Source: Buttiauxella agrestis (GTDB taxonomy: Bacteria; Pseudomonadota; Gammaproteobacteria; Enterobacterales; Enterobacteriaceae). Taken from it: DNA of 64,000 nucleotides. The translations under genes were made by a program, and so were the position numbers. The stretch lies in assembly GCF_900446255.1 (NCBI RefSeq), contig NZ_UIGI01000001.1:1142763-1206762 (forward strand), in the 5' to 3' direction. Below, piece by piece: positions 45,501-53,399 of the stretch (its first letter is position 1; every line of letters begins with the position of its first letter). A model generated the notes under the pieces. It ran no database searches, was not told the origin of the DNA, and was given only the letters and a program-made list of their open reading frames with translations.

Positions 45501-45824
45501 CAGGCCATGGCGTTGGTCCGTATTGGCGAAAAAGAGCAGGCCGAGCTGCAGTTCCGCAACTTTATAGCCTGGGCCGATGCGCACTTTAACGACCTGTCTG
45601 AACCCGATTTCTTTGCCGTCTCTCTGCCGGATTTAGTCGCGCTAGATGCTGACCGCCAGGCGGCGCATAAACAGCACTGCCTGTTTGTCGCAGCCCTGGG
45701 GCATCTTGGTTTGGGTGAGCACGCCGAATTTGAAGCAGCCTTGAAAGCCTTGCAGTCACAAAATCCGGCTCACGATAAAGCTCACTTACTGCAACTGGCC
45801 GTGCATAACGGCGTATTTTCCTGA
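42549..45824 (+). CDS. yphG: YphG, large DUF5107/TPR protein
   Basis: A 1091-residue protein homologous to E. coli YphG, of unknown activity. The first about 430 residues are a DUF5107-type region with a galactose mutarotase-like beta-sandwich look (LPELGGRIHRAYDK, GGIEFNWPQHHRPTT, WWANPAVKGGD). The rest (about 460-1090) is helical with repeated TPR-like units (ALALDPEDYRCNVALGQLEL; AVALEPGNARFLFELDYL; ALEGGSTLEAGRYYND). No signal peptide, so it is probably cytoplasmic. The ATG at 42549 has TGGAGA upstream; the family length fits. It is divergent from yphH and followed by the MFS porter, suggesting carbohydrate handling. Confidence 0.88.
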   Translation: MYGAVNVWQETIALPTWTTGAEDPNPMFLESRVYQGSSGAVYPYGVIDTLSGQREMRDYNAVWIENDFIRVMLLPELGGRIHRAYDKVMERDFVYYNEVVKPALVGLVGPWISGGIEFNWPQHHRPTTFMPVDVTFQKHDNGAQTVWLGEVEPMRGLQVMTGFTLYPEKALIEITGKVFNGNATPRHFLWWANPAVKGGDDHQSVFPPDVTAVFDHGKRDVSAFPIAHGTYYKVDYSAGVDISRYKNIPVPTSYMADKSDYDFVGAYHHGEQGGLLHIADHHVSPGKKQWTWGNCDFGQAWDRNLTDENGPYIELMTGVFTDNQPDFTWIAPYEEKIFVQNFLPYSQLGTLQNANTQAAVKLERHNGELHLGLYAIAPLPDVTLEIESAGRTLWKARLSLQPAQAWQEAISDSWPQRLTLNLRDAQGKLILSYCEHVPEDLPLPQPASVPAKPQDITHCDELYFIGQHLEQYLHASRSAFDYYQRALALDPEDYRCNVALGQLELNRGNWALAEQYADAALKRAHRLNKNPQNGDASMLRGAAKERQDDCAGAFDDYFKASWSGNCRDAAFYALARLALRKDEAAQALAFVNQSLKFNASNNLAMGLKALALHQTGASQKALGWVAQQLEEYPLSYVLHYARWVITQSETDRAELLRVTGKRGVNASVLAGWLVSLGHEAQARQLLSVMDSQEAMPLLWRAALETDHAQQHAFVQQAQDNFARKVRFPNTLDEVQMLQRLPHDGFAQYLLGCFWYSKRRYDDAVACWQFAAEQLPEFAAVQRVLGIHAWNKKHNAELAEQYLQRAVALEPGNARFLFELDYLQKLTGRSTEQRLAHLAARRDVVLKRDDLTAELLSLWNIHGETDAAAQVLAQRKFHPWEGGEGKVTGQYLINLQRRALAYIADKQFGKAEERLQQALSYPENLGEGRLVGQSDNDIWYLLGWCAQQSQQPERAQHCYQRALEGGSTLEAGRYYNDQPVDYLFYQAMALVRIGEKEQAELQFRNFIAWADAHFNDLSEPDFFAVSLPDLVALDADRQAAHKQHCLFVAALGHLGLGEHAEFEAALKALQSQNPAHDKAHLLQLAVHNGVFS

Positions 45825-45844
45825 GTGTTGAAATAACAATAAAC

Positions 45845-45866
45845 GGCGGGAGATAACTCCCGCTCC
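45845..45866 (+). other. Hairpin between yphG and the MFS gene
   Basis: GCGGGAG-ATAA-CTCCCGC is a perfect 7-base stem with no T run. It may be an mRNA processing or attenuation element in a shared transcript. Confidence 0.5.
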
Positions 45867-45901
45867 TCTGTATCTCTACAAGATTTAAACGAGGATTAAC
45901 A

Positions 45902-47341
45902 ATGAACACTGCACAGACACAATTACGCATGGGGTATGTCTGGACTATCTGTCTGGTGGCCGCCTGCGGAGGTTTGCTGTTTGGATATGACTGGGTGGTA
46001 ATTGGTGGAGCGAAACCGTTCTACGAAGCCTACTTCTCGATAACCGACCCTGCGCAATCTGGCTGGGCGATGAGTTCCGCGCTGGTCGGCTGTATTTTTG
46101 GGGCATTAATTTCCGGCTGGTGCGCAGACCGGTTCGGGCGCAAAATGCCACTGATTATGTCGGCGATTTTGTTCACCGCCTCGGCCTGGGGCACAGCCAT
46201 GGCCAGCAACTTCGACATGTTTGTGGTGTTTCGCATCGTCGGCGGGGTAGGGATTGGCCTCGCATCAGCACTCAGTCCAATGTATATCGCGGAAGTCAGC
46301 CCGGCTGAAAAACGCGGCAAATTTGTTGCCATCAACCAGTTAACGATTGTGATTGGCGTACTGGCAGCACAGCTTATCAACCTGGTGATTGCAGAACCGG
46401 TTGGCAGCGCGGCAACGATGCAGCAAATCACCGAAAGCTGGAACGGGCAGGTCGGCTGGCGCTGGATGTTTGGCGCTGAACTGGTTCCTGCGCTGGCATT
46501 TTTAGTGCTGATGTTCTTTGTACCGGAATCGCCACGCTGGCTGGCGCGTGCCGGTAAAAACGAACGCGCTCATCAGATGCTTAAACGTATCGGTAATCAA
46601 AAATATGCCGACGACACGTTGAACGATATTCTTCAAACGCTGAACAACGACACGCAAAAAGTCTCATGGAGTGCGTTGTGGCAGCCGCAAGTGAAGCCAA
46701 TTATTATCATTGGTATGGTGTTGGCTGTGTTCCAGCAGTGGTGCGGCATTAACGTGATATTTAACTACGCGCAGGAAATATTTGCCTCCGCAGGCTTTGA
46801 TATCAACAGCACGCTGAAATCCATTGTTGCGACAGGTTTGATTAACCTTATCTTCACCCTTGCAGCGCTGCCGCTGGTGGATAAAATCGGCCGCCGCAAA
46901 CTGATGCTGTTTGGTGCCGCCGGTCTGACTATCATCTATGCGCTAATCGGTGCGGCTTACGGGCTGGGCATTATGGGACTGCCGGTGTTGATTTTGGTCC
47001 TGGCGGCGATTGCGATTTACGCCCTGACGCTGGCCCCCGTGACCTGGGTTCTGCTGTCTGAGATTTTCCCAAACCGTGTGCGTGGCCTGGCGATGTCTTT
47101 GGGAACACTGGCGCTGTGGGTCGCCTGTTTCTTACTGACGTATACCTTCCCGTTATTGAACGCAAGTCTCGGCGCGGCGGGCAGCTTCCTGCTCTACGGT
47201 GTGATTTGTGCGGCAGGCTTTATCTATGTGCGCCGTTATGTGCCTGAAACGAAAGGTGTGAGTCTGGAAGCGCTGGAAAAACGTATGGCAGACCAATACG
47301 GTGCGGCGGCGAAAGCGCGTGCCGAAAGAACGGCGCATTAA
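45902..47341 (+). CDS. MFS sugar porter (XylE/AraE-like)
   Basis: A proton-coupled sugar transporter of 479 residues with 12 predicted helices. Family marks are present: GGLLFGYDWVVIGG in helix 1, DRFGRKMPL in loop 2-3, RIVGGVGIGLASALSPMYIAEVSP in helix 4, PESPRWL before the central loop, QQWCGINVIFNYAQ in helix 7, DKIGRRKLM in loop 8-9 and PETKGVSLE after helix 12. It lies 77 bases after yphG and 3 bases before yphB, so it is probably one operon with them. In E. coli K-12 the corresponding place holds the yphD-yphE-yphF ABC transporter genes, so a different transporter class occupies it here. The substrate cannot be named from sequence. Confidence 0.88.
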   Translation: MNTAQTQLRMGYVWTICLVAACGGLLFGYDWVVIGGAKPFYEAYFSITDPAQSGWAMSSALVGCIFGALISGWCADRFGRKMPLIMSAILFTASAWGTAMASNFDMFVVFRIVGGVGIGLASALSPMYIAEVSPAEKRGKFVAINQLTIVIGVLAAQLINLVIAEPVGSAATMQQITESWNGQVGWRWMFGAELVPALAFLVLMFFVPESPRWLARAGKNERAHQMLKRIGNQKYADDTLNDILQTLNNDTQKVSWSALWQPQVKPIIIIGMVLAVFQQWCGINVIFNYAQEIFASAGFDINSTLKSIVATGLINLIFTLAALPLVDKIGRRKLMLFGAAGLTIIYALIGAAYGLGIMGLPVLILVLAAIAIYALTLAPVTWVLLSEIFPNRVRGLAMSLGTLALWVACFLLTYTFPLLNASLGAAGSFLLYGVICAAGFIYVRRYVPETKGVSLEALEKRMADQYGAAAKARAERTAH

Positions 47342-47344
47342 GAT

Positions 47345-48187
47345 ATGGAAACGCTGTTACTTGAAAATGAACATTTATGTTTAACCGTCGCCCCGCAAGG
47401 GGCGGCAATTCGGAGCCTGGAGTCGCTCACACATCAACAGCCGATACTTCACCCCGGCGATAAAGCGCTGTTCCCGATGTTGCCGCTGGCCAACCGCGTT
47501 GCCGGGAATCGTTTTCCGCTACACGGCGAGATAATCGAATTGCCAAAAAGTCCGGTGGATGAGCAATTCTTTCTACATGGCGATGGCTGGCTGAAAGCCT
47601 GGGAAGTTGAAAAGCATGATTCTTTGAATCTCGTACTGACAATGGAAAGCCAGCACGACTGCGGATTTGATTATCAGGCTCGGCTGGCTTATCGACTGGA
47701 AGGGGCGCGGTTTATCGCCGAGTTGGAATTATCCCATCGGGGAACTAAGCCGATGGTTTATGGCCTGGGCTTCCATCCCTTTTTCCATCTCAAGCCATCC
47801 ACACGCGTGCAGTTTGGCGCAACAGGTTTTTGGCCGGAAGGAGAGAACCACTTGCCGTTGGCATGGCAGGGTGAACTGACCGCGCAAACCGATTTCCTGC
47901 AACCGAAAACGCCGGATAATCAGTGGTTGAACATCGGCTATTCCGGCTGGAATGGCAGAGCGTTAATCGAAAACGACGAAATGCGTGTTCAACTGCGTTG
48001 CGCCACGCCGTATTTGATGGTTTTCCGCATGGAAGATGCACCGTTTATTTGCCTCGAACCACAAACTCATCCGGTGAACGCACATAATATGGCGGGGCAA
48101 CCGGGTTTGGTGTTGTTGCAAAACGAGCAATCAACGGCGATTAAAATGGAGATTACGGTTTTGTCTCGTGATGATAAAACTCCGTAA
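47345..48187 (+). CDS. yphB: Aldose 1-epimerase family protein YphB
   Basis: A 280-residue galactose mutarotase-like protein, homologous to E. coli YphB (290 residues). The beta-sandwich pattern is visible: GAAIRSLES near the N-terminus, MLPLANRVAGNRF, GDGWLKAWEV, the conserved His motif LGFHPFFHL and the late CLEPQTHPVNAHN that usually supplies the catalytic Glu. Such enzymes interconvert sugar anomers before catabolism. It starts 3 bases after the MFS porter and is the last gene of the yphG-MFS-yphB group. Confidence 0.88.
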   Translation: METLLLENEHLCLTVAPQGAAIRSLESLTHQQPILHPGDKALFPMLPLANRVAGNRFPLHGEIIELPKSPVDEQFFLHGDGWLKAWEVEKHDSLNLVLTMESQHDCGFDYQARLAYRLEGARFIAELELSHRGTKPMVYGLGFHPFFHLKPSTRVQFGATGFWPEGENHLPLAWQGELTAQTDFLQPKTPDNQWLNIGYSGWNGRALIENDEMRVQLRCATPYLMVFRMEDAPFICLEPQTHPVNAHNMAGQPGLVLLQNEQSTAIKMEITVLSRDDKTP

Positions 48188-48272
48188 TTATTACGTGTTA
48201 TTAGTCTGTTAATGAATGCTTGCAAGCCAGCCAACGCTCGGACACACTAACGCCTCCAAAACGGGAGGGATC

Positions 48273-49424
48273 ATGGTTTTGCATTCAACGCGCTGGCTGG
48301 CGCTCAGTTATTTTACCTACTTCTTTAGCTACGGGATTTTCTTACCTTTCTGGAGCGTCTGGCTCGCTGGAGTAGGCCTGCCACCTGAAACCATCGGGTT
48401 ATTATTAGGGGCTGGTTTAATCGCCCGTTTCCTCGGCAGCTTGCTGCTTGCTCCTCGTGTTACCGACCCCTCCCGACTTGTCTTTGCCCTCAGAATCCTC
48501 GCCTTACTCACATTACTTTTTGCCATCGCTTTTTGGTTCGGGCAAACCTCCGCCTGGCTATTGATTGTCATGGTCGGTTTTAACCTGTTCTTCTCGCCAC
48601 TCGTGCCGCTGACTGACGCACTGGCTGGTACCTGGCAGCGACAAATCACCATGGATTACGGCCGAGTTCGCCTGTGGGGATCGCTGGCGTTTGTTATTGG
48701 CTCTGCCATGACGGGTAAACTGGTGAGTTTGTTTAGCTACCAGGCGATTCTGGTGCTGCTGAGTATCGGCGTCGCGTCGATGTTAATCGGCATGATGTTG
48801 CGTCCATCGGTGATGCCGCAGGGCGAAGCGAGACACAACGAAGGCGCGGGCTGGCAGGCGTGGAAGAAGCTGGTGCTTGGTTCATGGCGTTTTCTCGCAT
48901 GCGTGACGTTGTTGCAAGGAGCACACGCGGCGTACTACGGATTCAGCGCAATTTACTGGCAGGGCGCGGGGTATTCCGCCTCGGTTGTTGGATATTTGTG
49001 GTCGCTGGGTGTGGTGGCAGAAATCGTGATTTTTGCGCTGAGCAACAAGCTGTTCCGCAACTGGAGCGCGCGTGATTTGCTGCTGCTTTCTGGCGTGACG
49101 GGGATTTTGCGCTGGAGCCTGATGGCGTACACCACCGATCTTCCGTGGCTGATTGCGGCGCAAATCCTGCATTGCGGCAGTTTCACCGTGTGCCACCTTG
49201 CGGCGATGCGCTATATCTCAGCGCGTGAAGGCAACGAAGTGATTCGCTTGCAGGCGGTCTATTCTGCGGTGGCGATGGGCGGCGGTATTGCGATTATGAC
49301 CATGTTCTCCGGCTATCTTTACCAGCATATGCAGGGTGGGGTGTTCTGGATTATGGCATTGGTCGCCGTTCCGGCGTTGTTGATTCGCCCACGCCCTATC
49401 GCGTATTGCGTTAACACTCAATAA
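48273..49424 (+). CDS. hcaT: HcaT-like MFS transporter
   Basis: A 12-helix major facilitator (LacY/HcaT family) of 383 residues; E. coli HcaT is a putative 3-phenylpropionate transporter. The start MVLHSTRWLALSYFTYFFSYG and the whole chain align with E. coli HcaT (379 residues); an in-frame upstream ATG adds 19 residues without family match. In E. coli the hcaR and hcaEFCBD genes for 3-phenylpropionate degradation are adjacent. None is present here, so the substrate may differ. The end overlaps csiE by 14 bases. Confidence 0.9.
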   Translation: MVLHSTRWLALSYFTYFFSYGIFLPFWSVWLAGVGLPPETIGLLLGAGLIARFLGSLLLAPRVTDPSRLVFALRILALLTLLFAIAFWFGQTSAWLLIVMVGFNLFFSPLVPLTDALAGTWQRQITMDYGRVRLWGSLAFVIGSAMTGKLVSLFSYQAILVLLSIGVASMLIGMMLRPSVMPQGEARHNEGAGWQAWKKLVLGSWRFLACVTLLQGAHAAYYGFSAIYWQGAGYSASVVGYLWSLGVVAEIVIFALSNKLFRNWSARDLLLLSGVTGILRWSLMAYTTDLPWLIAAQILHCGSFTVCHLAAMRYISAREGNEVIRLQAVYSAVAMGGGIAIMTMFSGYLYQHMQGGVFWIMALVAVPALLIRPRPIAYCVNTQ

Positions 49425-50691
49425 TTTTACGAATTTGCTGCTGCTGGTGTTCGCCCAGCGGCAGCTCCACGTGAATGAGCGGCGGAGAGTAAAGCGGCAA
49501 GGTAGTGGAATAGGGTGAAATGACCAGCACCACTTCTTTTGGCGCTCCCTCTTTTTGATAGCTGTGAATCGTCAAATGTTTGATATTGAGCGGCAGCAGC
49601 GTGAGCTCACGTAGCTGTTGTTCAATAGTTTGCTCAAGCTCTAAATTATTGCCTGTCAGGAGTAATACTTGTTTCTCGTGCAGATCGTTTTCCTGCATCA
49701 ACCACGCGCCGAAAATTACCGCGACCAAACCCACTTCTTCATCAGAAAAACGCATCTCAAAATGGCTTTCAAAATCGCTAAACGCTTCACGCGTGGTGCG
49801 CATCAGACGCGGATATAAACGCGTGATTTCTTCCGGCAGGCTGTTATCAATCCCGATCCCGAACTGGCAGCGGTCCAGCGCCTGAGCGAGATGAATATAG
49901 AGCTGATCGCTCAGTCCCTGTTCATCGCTAAACGACATTCCTGCTTGTTCACGAAACTGCGCAATCATGGTGGCAATCGCGCCGCGCAGGCGTAAATCTT
50001 GCTCATGGTTATCACGAATCGGATCGGGCATTCGCAGGAGCTGGAATAGCAACGCGAGGAATAGCTGCTCGTTTTCATTGGCGGTTTGCAACACTCGCCG
50101 CTTCCAGTGGCGGGCAATCTCAAGGGCTGCCAGGTATTCCGGGCGAATTTGCGTCCAGGCTCGCTGCTGCTCGGTGAATTCAGGAATAATTCCCGCATGA
50201 TGCTGGTGCAGACAATACTGCAAAAACAGCGTCAAAAACTGCACGTCACGGGAATCAAATTGCCGCTGCAAACGTCGTGCGCACAGGCTTATCAGCGCCT
50301 GGAGGTTTTTTTCGTCATACAGCGCAGTCAGGATGCCCTGTTGTTTAAGTTGGGTTTTTAGTGCCGGAGTAAAATGCTGCTGCACAAAGTGCGGACTTAG
50401 ACGTAAAGCACGACGCAGCCAGTGCAATAAGCACAAGCGTCTATTCAGAGGCGTGCCCTCAATCCGGTAGCTGCCGTCCTGTTGCGTGATGAGGCTCAGC
50501 CGGTGATAGCGCTGGATTTCATCGCCGGTGTCGGCTATATCTTGCAGGGCTTTGGCGTCATCGACCCCGTTGAGTCTGGCTAAGATCTCTGGGGTGACGG
50601 TTTGGCCCGGTAAGTAAAGCAACAAAAGCAGGTGGCAGCGACGCTGCGGACTGGAGAGTACAGATGGTGTTGGGGAAAGCAGTGTCATCAT
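49411..50691 (-). CDS. csiE: Stationary-phase-inducible protein CsiE
   Basis: A 426-residue protein with an N-terminal helix-turn-helix-like part (PQRRCHLLLLLYLPGQTVTPEILARL) and two PTS-regulation-like domains (PRD-type), as in E. coli CsiE, which has the same length. In E. coli it is induced in stationary phase under cAMP-CRP and RpoS; its targets are not known. Starting at MMTLLSPTPSVLSSPQRRC fits the family. It converges on hcaT with a 14-base overlap. Confidence 0.9.
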   Translation of the reverse strand: MMTLLSPTPSVLSSPQRRCHLLLLLYLPGQTVTPEILARLNGVDDAKALQDIADTGDEIQRYHRLSLITQQDGSYRIEGTPLNRRLCLLHWLRRALRLSPHFVQQHFTPALKTQLKQQGILTALYDEKNLQALISLCARRLQRQFDSRDVQFLTLFLQYCLHQHHAGIIPEFTEQQRAWTQIRPEYLAALEIARHWKRRVLQTANENEQLFLALLFQLLRMPDPIRDNHEQDLRLRGAIATMIAQFREQAGMSFSDEQGLSDQLYIHLAQALDRCQFGIGIDNSLPEEITRLYPRLMRTTREAFSDFESHFEMRFSDEEVGLVAVIFGAWLMQENDLHEKQVLLLTGNNLELEQTIEQQLRELTLLPLNIKHLTIHSYQKEGAPKEVVLVISPYSTTLPLYSPPLIHVELPLGEHQQQQIRKIIEC

Positions 50692-50817
50692 CCGCATAAC
50701 CAAGTCAAAGTTAATTATTGCTAAGAGTAGCTAAAGCTTTTGCCGTACAGCGCAGGATTTGAGCTTTTTAATTACGGAATTCTGACTGGCTCACAGAATT
50801 TTAATCTTGAGAGAATA

Positions 50818-51465
50818 ATGAGCAGGAAAATGTGTAACAGAATTGCGCTTTTTGCCTTGAGTACGGCGCTTTTTAGCCCGATGGCTTTGGCACACCCGCA
50901 CAGCTTCATTACCCTGGTCACGACCGTAATCGCTGAAAATGACCAGCTCACCGGCCTGAAAATGCAGTGGACGATGGATGAAATTACTTCAGCCGATCTA
51001 CTGTATGACGCAGGTAATGCAAAGCCGGATTCACCTGTGTGGAAGAAGCTGGCGGCTGAAGTGATGGCGAATGTTCTGGGGCAACACTACTTCACTGAGT
51101 TCTGGCATAACGGCCAAAAGGTGACGTTTGATAATTTGCCGCCGCAGTATGGACTCGCACGGGTTGGGCATCAGGCGGTGCTGACCTTCATTTTACCGTT
51201 GGCGCATCCGCAGCCGCTAAAAGGCCAAACCTATCAGTTCGCCACCTTCGACCCGACCTATTTTGTTGATATGAGTTACGACCATAATAGCGATGCCAAA
51301 CTGCCGGAAACATTAGCCAAACAATGCAAAATCTCAGTGAAAACGCCGAAGCCGACGGAAGACATGCAGGCGTTTGCACTCTCTTTAGATAAAGCTGATG
51401 CGCCGCCCGAAGATATGGAACTGGGTAAACAATTTGCTCAACAGGTGATCGTGCAATGTCAGTAA
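50818..51465 (+). CDS. ZevA-like periplasmic protein (DUF1007)
   Basis: A secreted protein of 215 residues with a signal peptide ending ALA at about residue 25, immediately followed by the mature N-terminus HPHSFITL. It belongs to DUF1007, the family of Haemophilus ZevA, which works with a NicO-type permease in metal (zinc) handling. Several His and Asp residues (HPHS, HYFTEFWH, DMSYDHNSDA) could bind metal. The ATG at 50818 with GAGAG upstream is preferred over an in-frame TTG 78 bases earlier, because the signal peptide begins there. It overlaps the permease gene by 10 bases. Confidence 0.85.
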   Translation: MSRKMCNRIALFALSTALFSPMALAHPHSFITLVTTVIAENDQLTGLKMQWTMDEITSADLLYDAGNAKPDSPVWKKLAAEVMANVLGQHYFTEFWHNGQKVTFDNLPPQYGLARVGHQAVLTFILPLAHPQPLKGQTYQFATFDPTYFVDMSYDHNSDAKLPETLAKQCKISVKTPKPTEDMQAFALSLDKADAPPEDMELGKQFAQQVIVQCQ

Positions 51466-52439
51466 TGCCTTCGACCAAACCGCAATCCCGCCGTTGGCTC
51501 CATATGTGGCCGCTGGCGTTTTTCCTTATTGTCTGCGCCGCTGCATTTTACAGCCTCTGGCATTACTGGCCGCAAATCATCCTCAATAGCGCGATGTGGC
51601 AGAAATCCATTAACCAACAGATGAGTGGGCTTTTGCGCGAGGTAGCCGAAAACCCGGCGCGCGCCGGTTGGTCTTTGCTGTCATTTAGTTTTGTCTACGG
51701 CGTGCTTCACGCGTTAGGACCAGGGCATGGAAAAGTGGTGATCACCACCTGGCTTGCCACGCACCCGTCGCGCCTGAAAAGCAGCCTCAAGCTGACATTT
51801 GCCGCTTCCTTATTACAAGGACTGGTGGCGATTGGTTTGGTGACGTTGGTGCTGGGAATTCTGGCGCTCCCTTCGCGGCAATTGCATATGAGCAGTTTCT
51901 GGCTGGAGAAGGGCAGTTATTTGCTGGTGGGGATTTTAGGCTTGATGTTATGTGGCCGGGCTGTGGGCAAATTGCGCCGCATACTGCGTAAACCCGTGCG
52001 CTTTACTTCTTTTACACCGCACCACGTTCACCATGAAAAATGCGGCTGCGGTCATCAGCATTTGCCGACTGAACAACAGCTTGATGCCGGAGAAGACTGG
52101 CGCGCCCGGGCGATGATTGTGTTATCGATGGGAATGCGCCCCTGCTCCGGAGCCATTATGGTGCTGTTGTTCAGCAAAGTGATCGGCGTGTATACGTGGG
52201 GAATTGCGTCGGCGTTGACGATGGCGGCAGGGACATCGCTCACTATTTCTGGCCTGGCATTATTGGTACACAGTTTCCGCAAGCTGGCGGTTCGCTTAAG
52301 CGGTAATAAAGCACCGGTTTTGTGGCGACAAGTGGCCTGGGCAACACTGGCGTTTGCAGGTGGGGGGATTTTGGTTTTAGCAGCGGGGGTAATGTGGCTG
52401 AGTGCTCAACCAGTCATGCGTGGGATACGGCCTTTGTGA
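51456..52439 (+). CDS. NicO-family nickel/cobalt/zinc transporter (ZevB-like)
   Basis: A polytopic membrane protein of 327 residues in the NicO/RcnA superfamily. The signature HALGPGHGKVVITTWLATH lies in an early helix, and MGMRPCSGAIMVLLFSK in a later one. Between them is a cytoplasmic or periplasmic loop rich in His and Cys (PHHVHHEKCGCGHQH, about 189-203), typical of metal carriers. It overlaps the DUF1007 gene by 10 bases, the same pairing as Haemophilus zevA-zevB. Whether zinc, nickel or cobalt is moved, and in which direction, cannot be told. Confidence 0.87.
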   Translation: MSVMPSTKPQSRRWLHMWPLAFFLIVCAAAFYSLWHYWPQIILNSAMWQKSINQQMSGLLREVAENPARAGWSLLSFSFVYGVLHALGPGHGKVVITTWLATHPSRLKSSLKLTFAASLLQGLVAIGLVTLVLGILALPSRQLHMSSFWLEKGSYLLVGILGLMLCGRAVGKLRRILRKPVRFTSFTPHHVHHEKCGCGHQHLPTEQQLDAGEDWRARAMIVLSMGMRPCSGAIMVLLFSKVIGVYTWGIASALTMAAGTSLTISGLALLVHSFRKLAVRLSGNKAPVLWRQVAWATLAFAGGGILVLAAGVMWLSAQPVMRGIRPL

Positions 52440-52441
52440 TG

Positions 52442-52469
52442 TAATGCCTTCCCGGAAGGGAAGGCATTA
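52442..52469. terminator. Hairpin between the ZevB-like gene and suhB
   Basis: TAATGCCTTCCC-GGAA-GGGAAGGCATTA is a perfect 12-base stem between convergent genes. A T run is short on both strands, so it may act in either direction as a weak terminator. Confidence 0.7.
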
Positions 52470-52476
52470 TCAGAGA

Positions 52477-53280
52477 TTAACGCTTCAGCGCTTCACTCAA
52501 TTCATCACGCATAGCTGCCAGCATCGCTTTAACAACACGCGCATTCCCTGCAACGATATTGCCGCTGGTCAGGTAGTTGTGGCCGCCGGTGAAATCACAC
52601 ACCAGGCTACCGGATTCACGAGCAATCAGTTCACCTGCTGCGAAATCCCATGGCTTCAGGCCTATCTCGAAGAAACCGTCAACGCGGCCTGCCGCAACGT
52701 ATGCCAGATCCAGCGCAGCAGAACCGGTGCGACGGAAGTCAGCACACTGCGTGAACAGTTTGGTCACGATGTTCATATAAGGAGTCGCGTGTTGCTTGTG
52801 CTTGAACGGGAAGCCCGTTGCCAGAATGGTACCGTCGAGGTCGCGTGCATTGCTGCCGCGCAGACGATAACCGTTCAGCTGTGCGCCTTGACCACGAACG
52901 GCTGTGAACAGCTCATTACGCATTGGGTCATAAACAACAGCAACTTCGGTGCGGCCCTTAACACGGACAGCGATAGAGACAGAGAAGTGTGGCAAACGTT
53001 TGATGAAGTTAGAAGTGCCATCCAGAGGATCGATAACCCATTGCACATCCTGCTCGGTACCCGCCAGTTCGCCTGATTCTTCAGCGATAATGGTGTGTTG
53101 CGGGTAGGATTTGCGGATAATTTCGATAATCAGACGCTCGGCGTCTTTATCTACGTTAGTCACAAAATCGTTGCTGCCTTTCTGGCTCGCTTCTACAGCG
53201 TCAGGGGTTTCGTAGTTCTTGGCAATTAAATTGCCCGCCTTGCGCGCAGCGCGCACGGCGATGGTGAGCATCGGATGCAT
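52477..53280 (-). CDS. suhB: Inositol-1-monophosphatase SuhB
   Basis: A magnesium-dependent inositol monophosphatase of 267 residues, also a Nus-factor partner in rRNA transcription antitermination in E. coli. The metal-binding motifs are present: EESGE near residue 67, DPLDGTSNF near 84 and a late WDFAAGELIARESG. Length and start MHPMLTIAVRAARKAGN match E. coli. It is divergent from trmJ. Confidence 0.97.
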   Translation of the reverse strand: MHPMLTIAVRAARKAGNLIAKNYETPDAVEASQKGSNDFVTNVDKDAERLIIEIIRKSYPQHTIIAEESGELAGTEQDVQWVIDPLDGTSNFIKRLPHFSVSIAVRVKGRTEVAVVYDPMRNELFTAVRGQGAQLNGYRLRGSNARDLDGTILATGFPFKHKQHATPYMNIVTKLFTQCADFRRTGSAALDLAYVAAGRVDGFFEIGLKPWDFAAGELIARESGSLVCDFTGGHNYLTSGNIVAGNARVVKAMLAAMRDELSEALKR

Positions 53281-53399
53281 CGGTCTCTCTCTGGATGTTA
53301 AAGAACGGGAAAACGCGGCGGAGTATAGCAGAGCGTTCGGAATATGTCCCAGGGTTATGATAGGATATCGCGATAATCTTTTCAGGCAATGAGTCTAGA

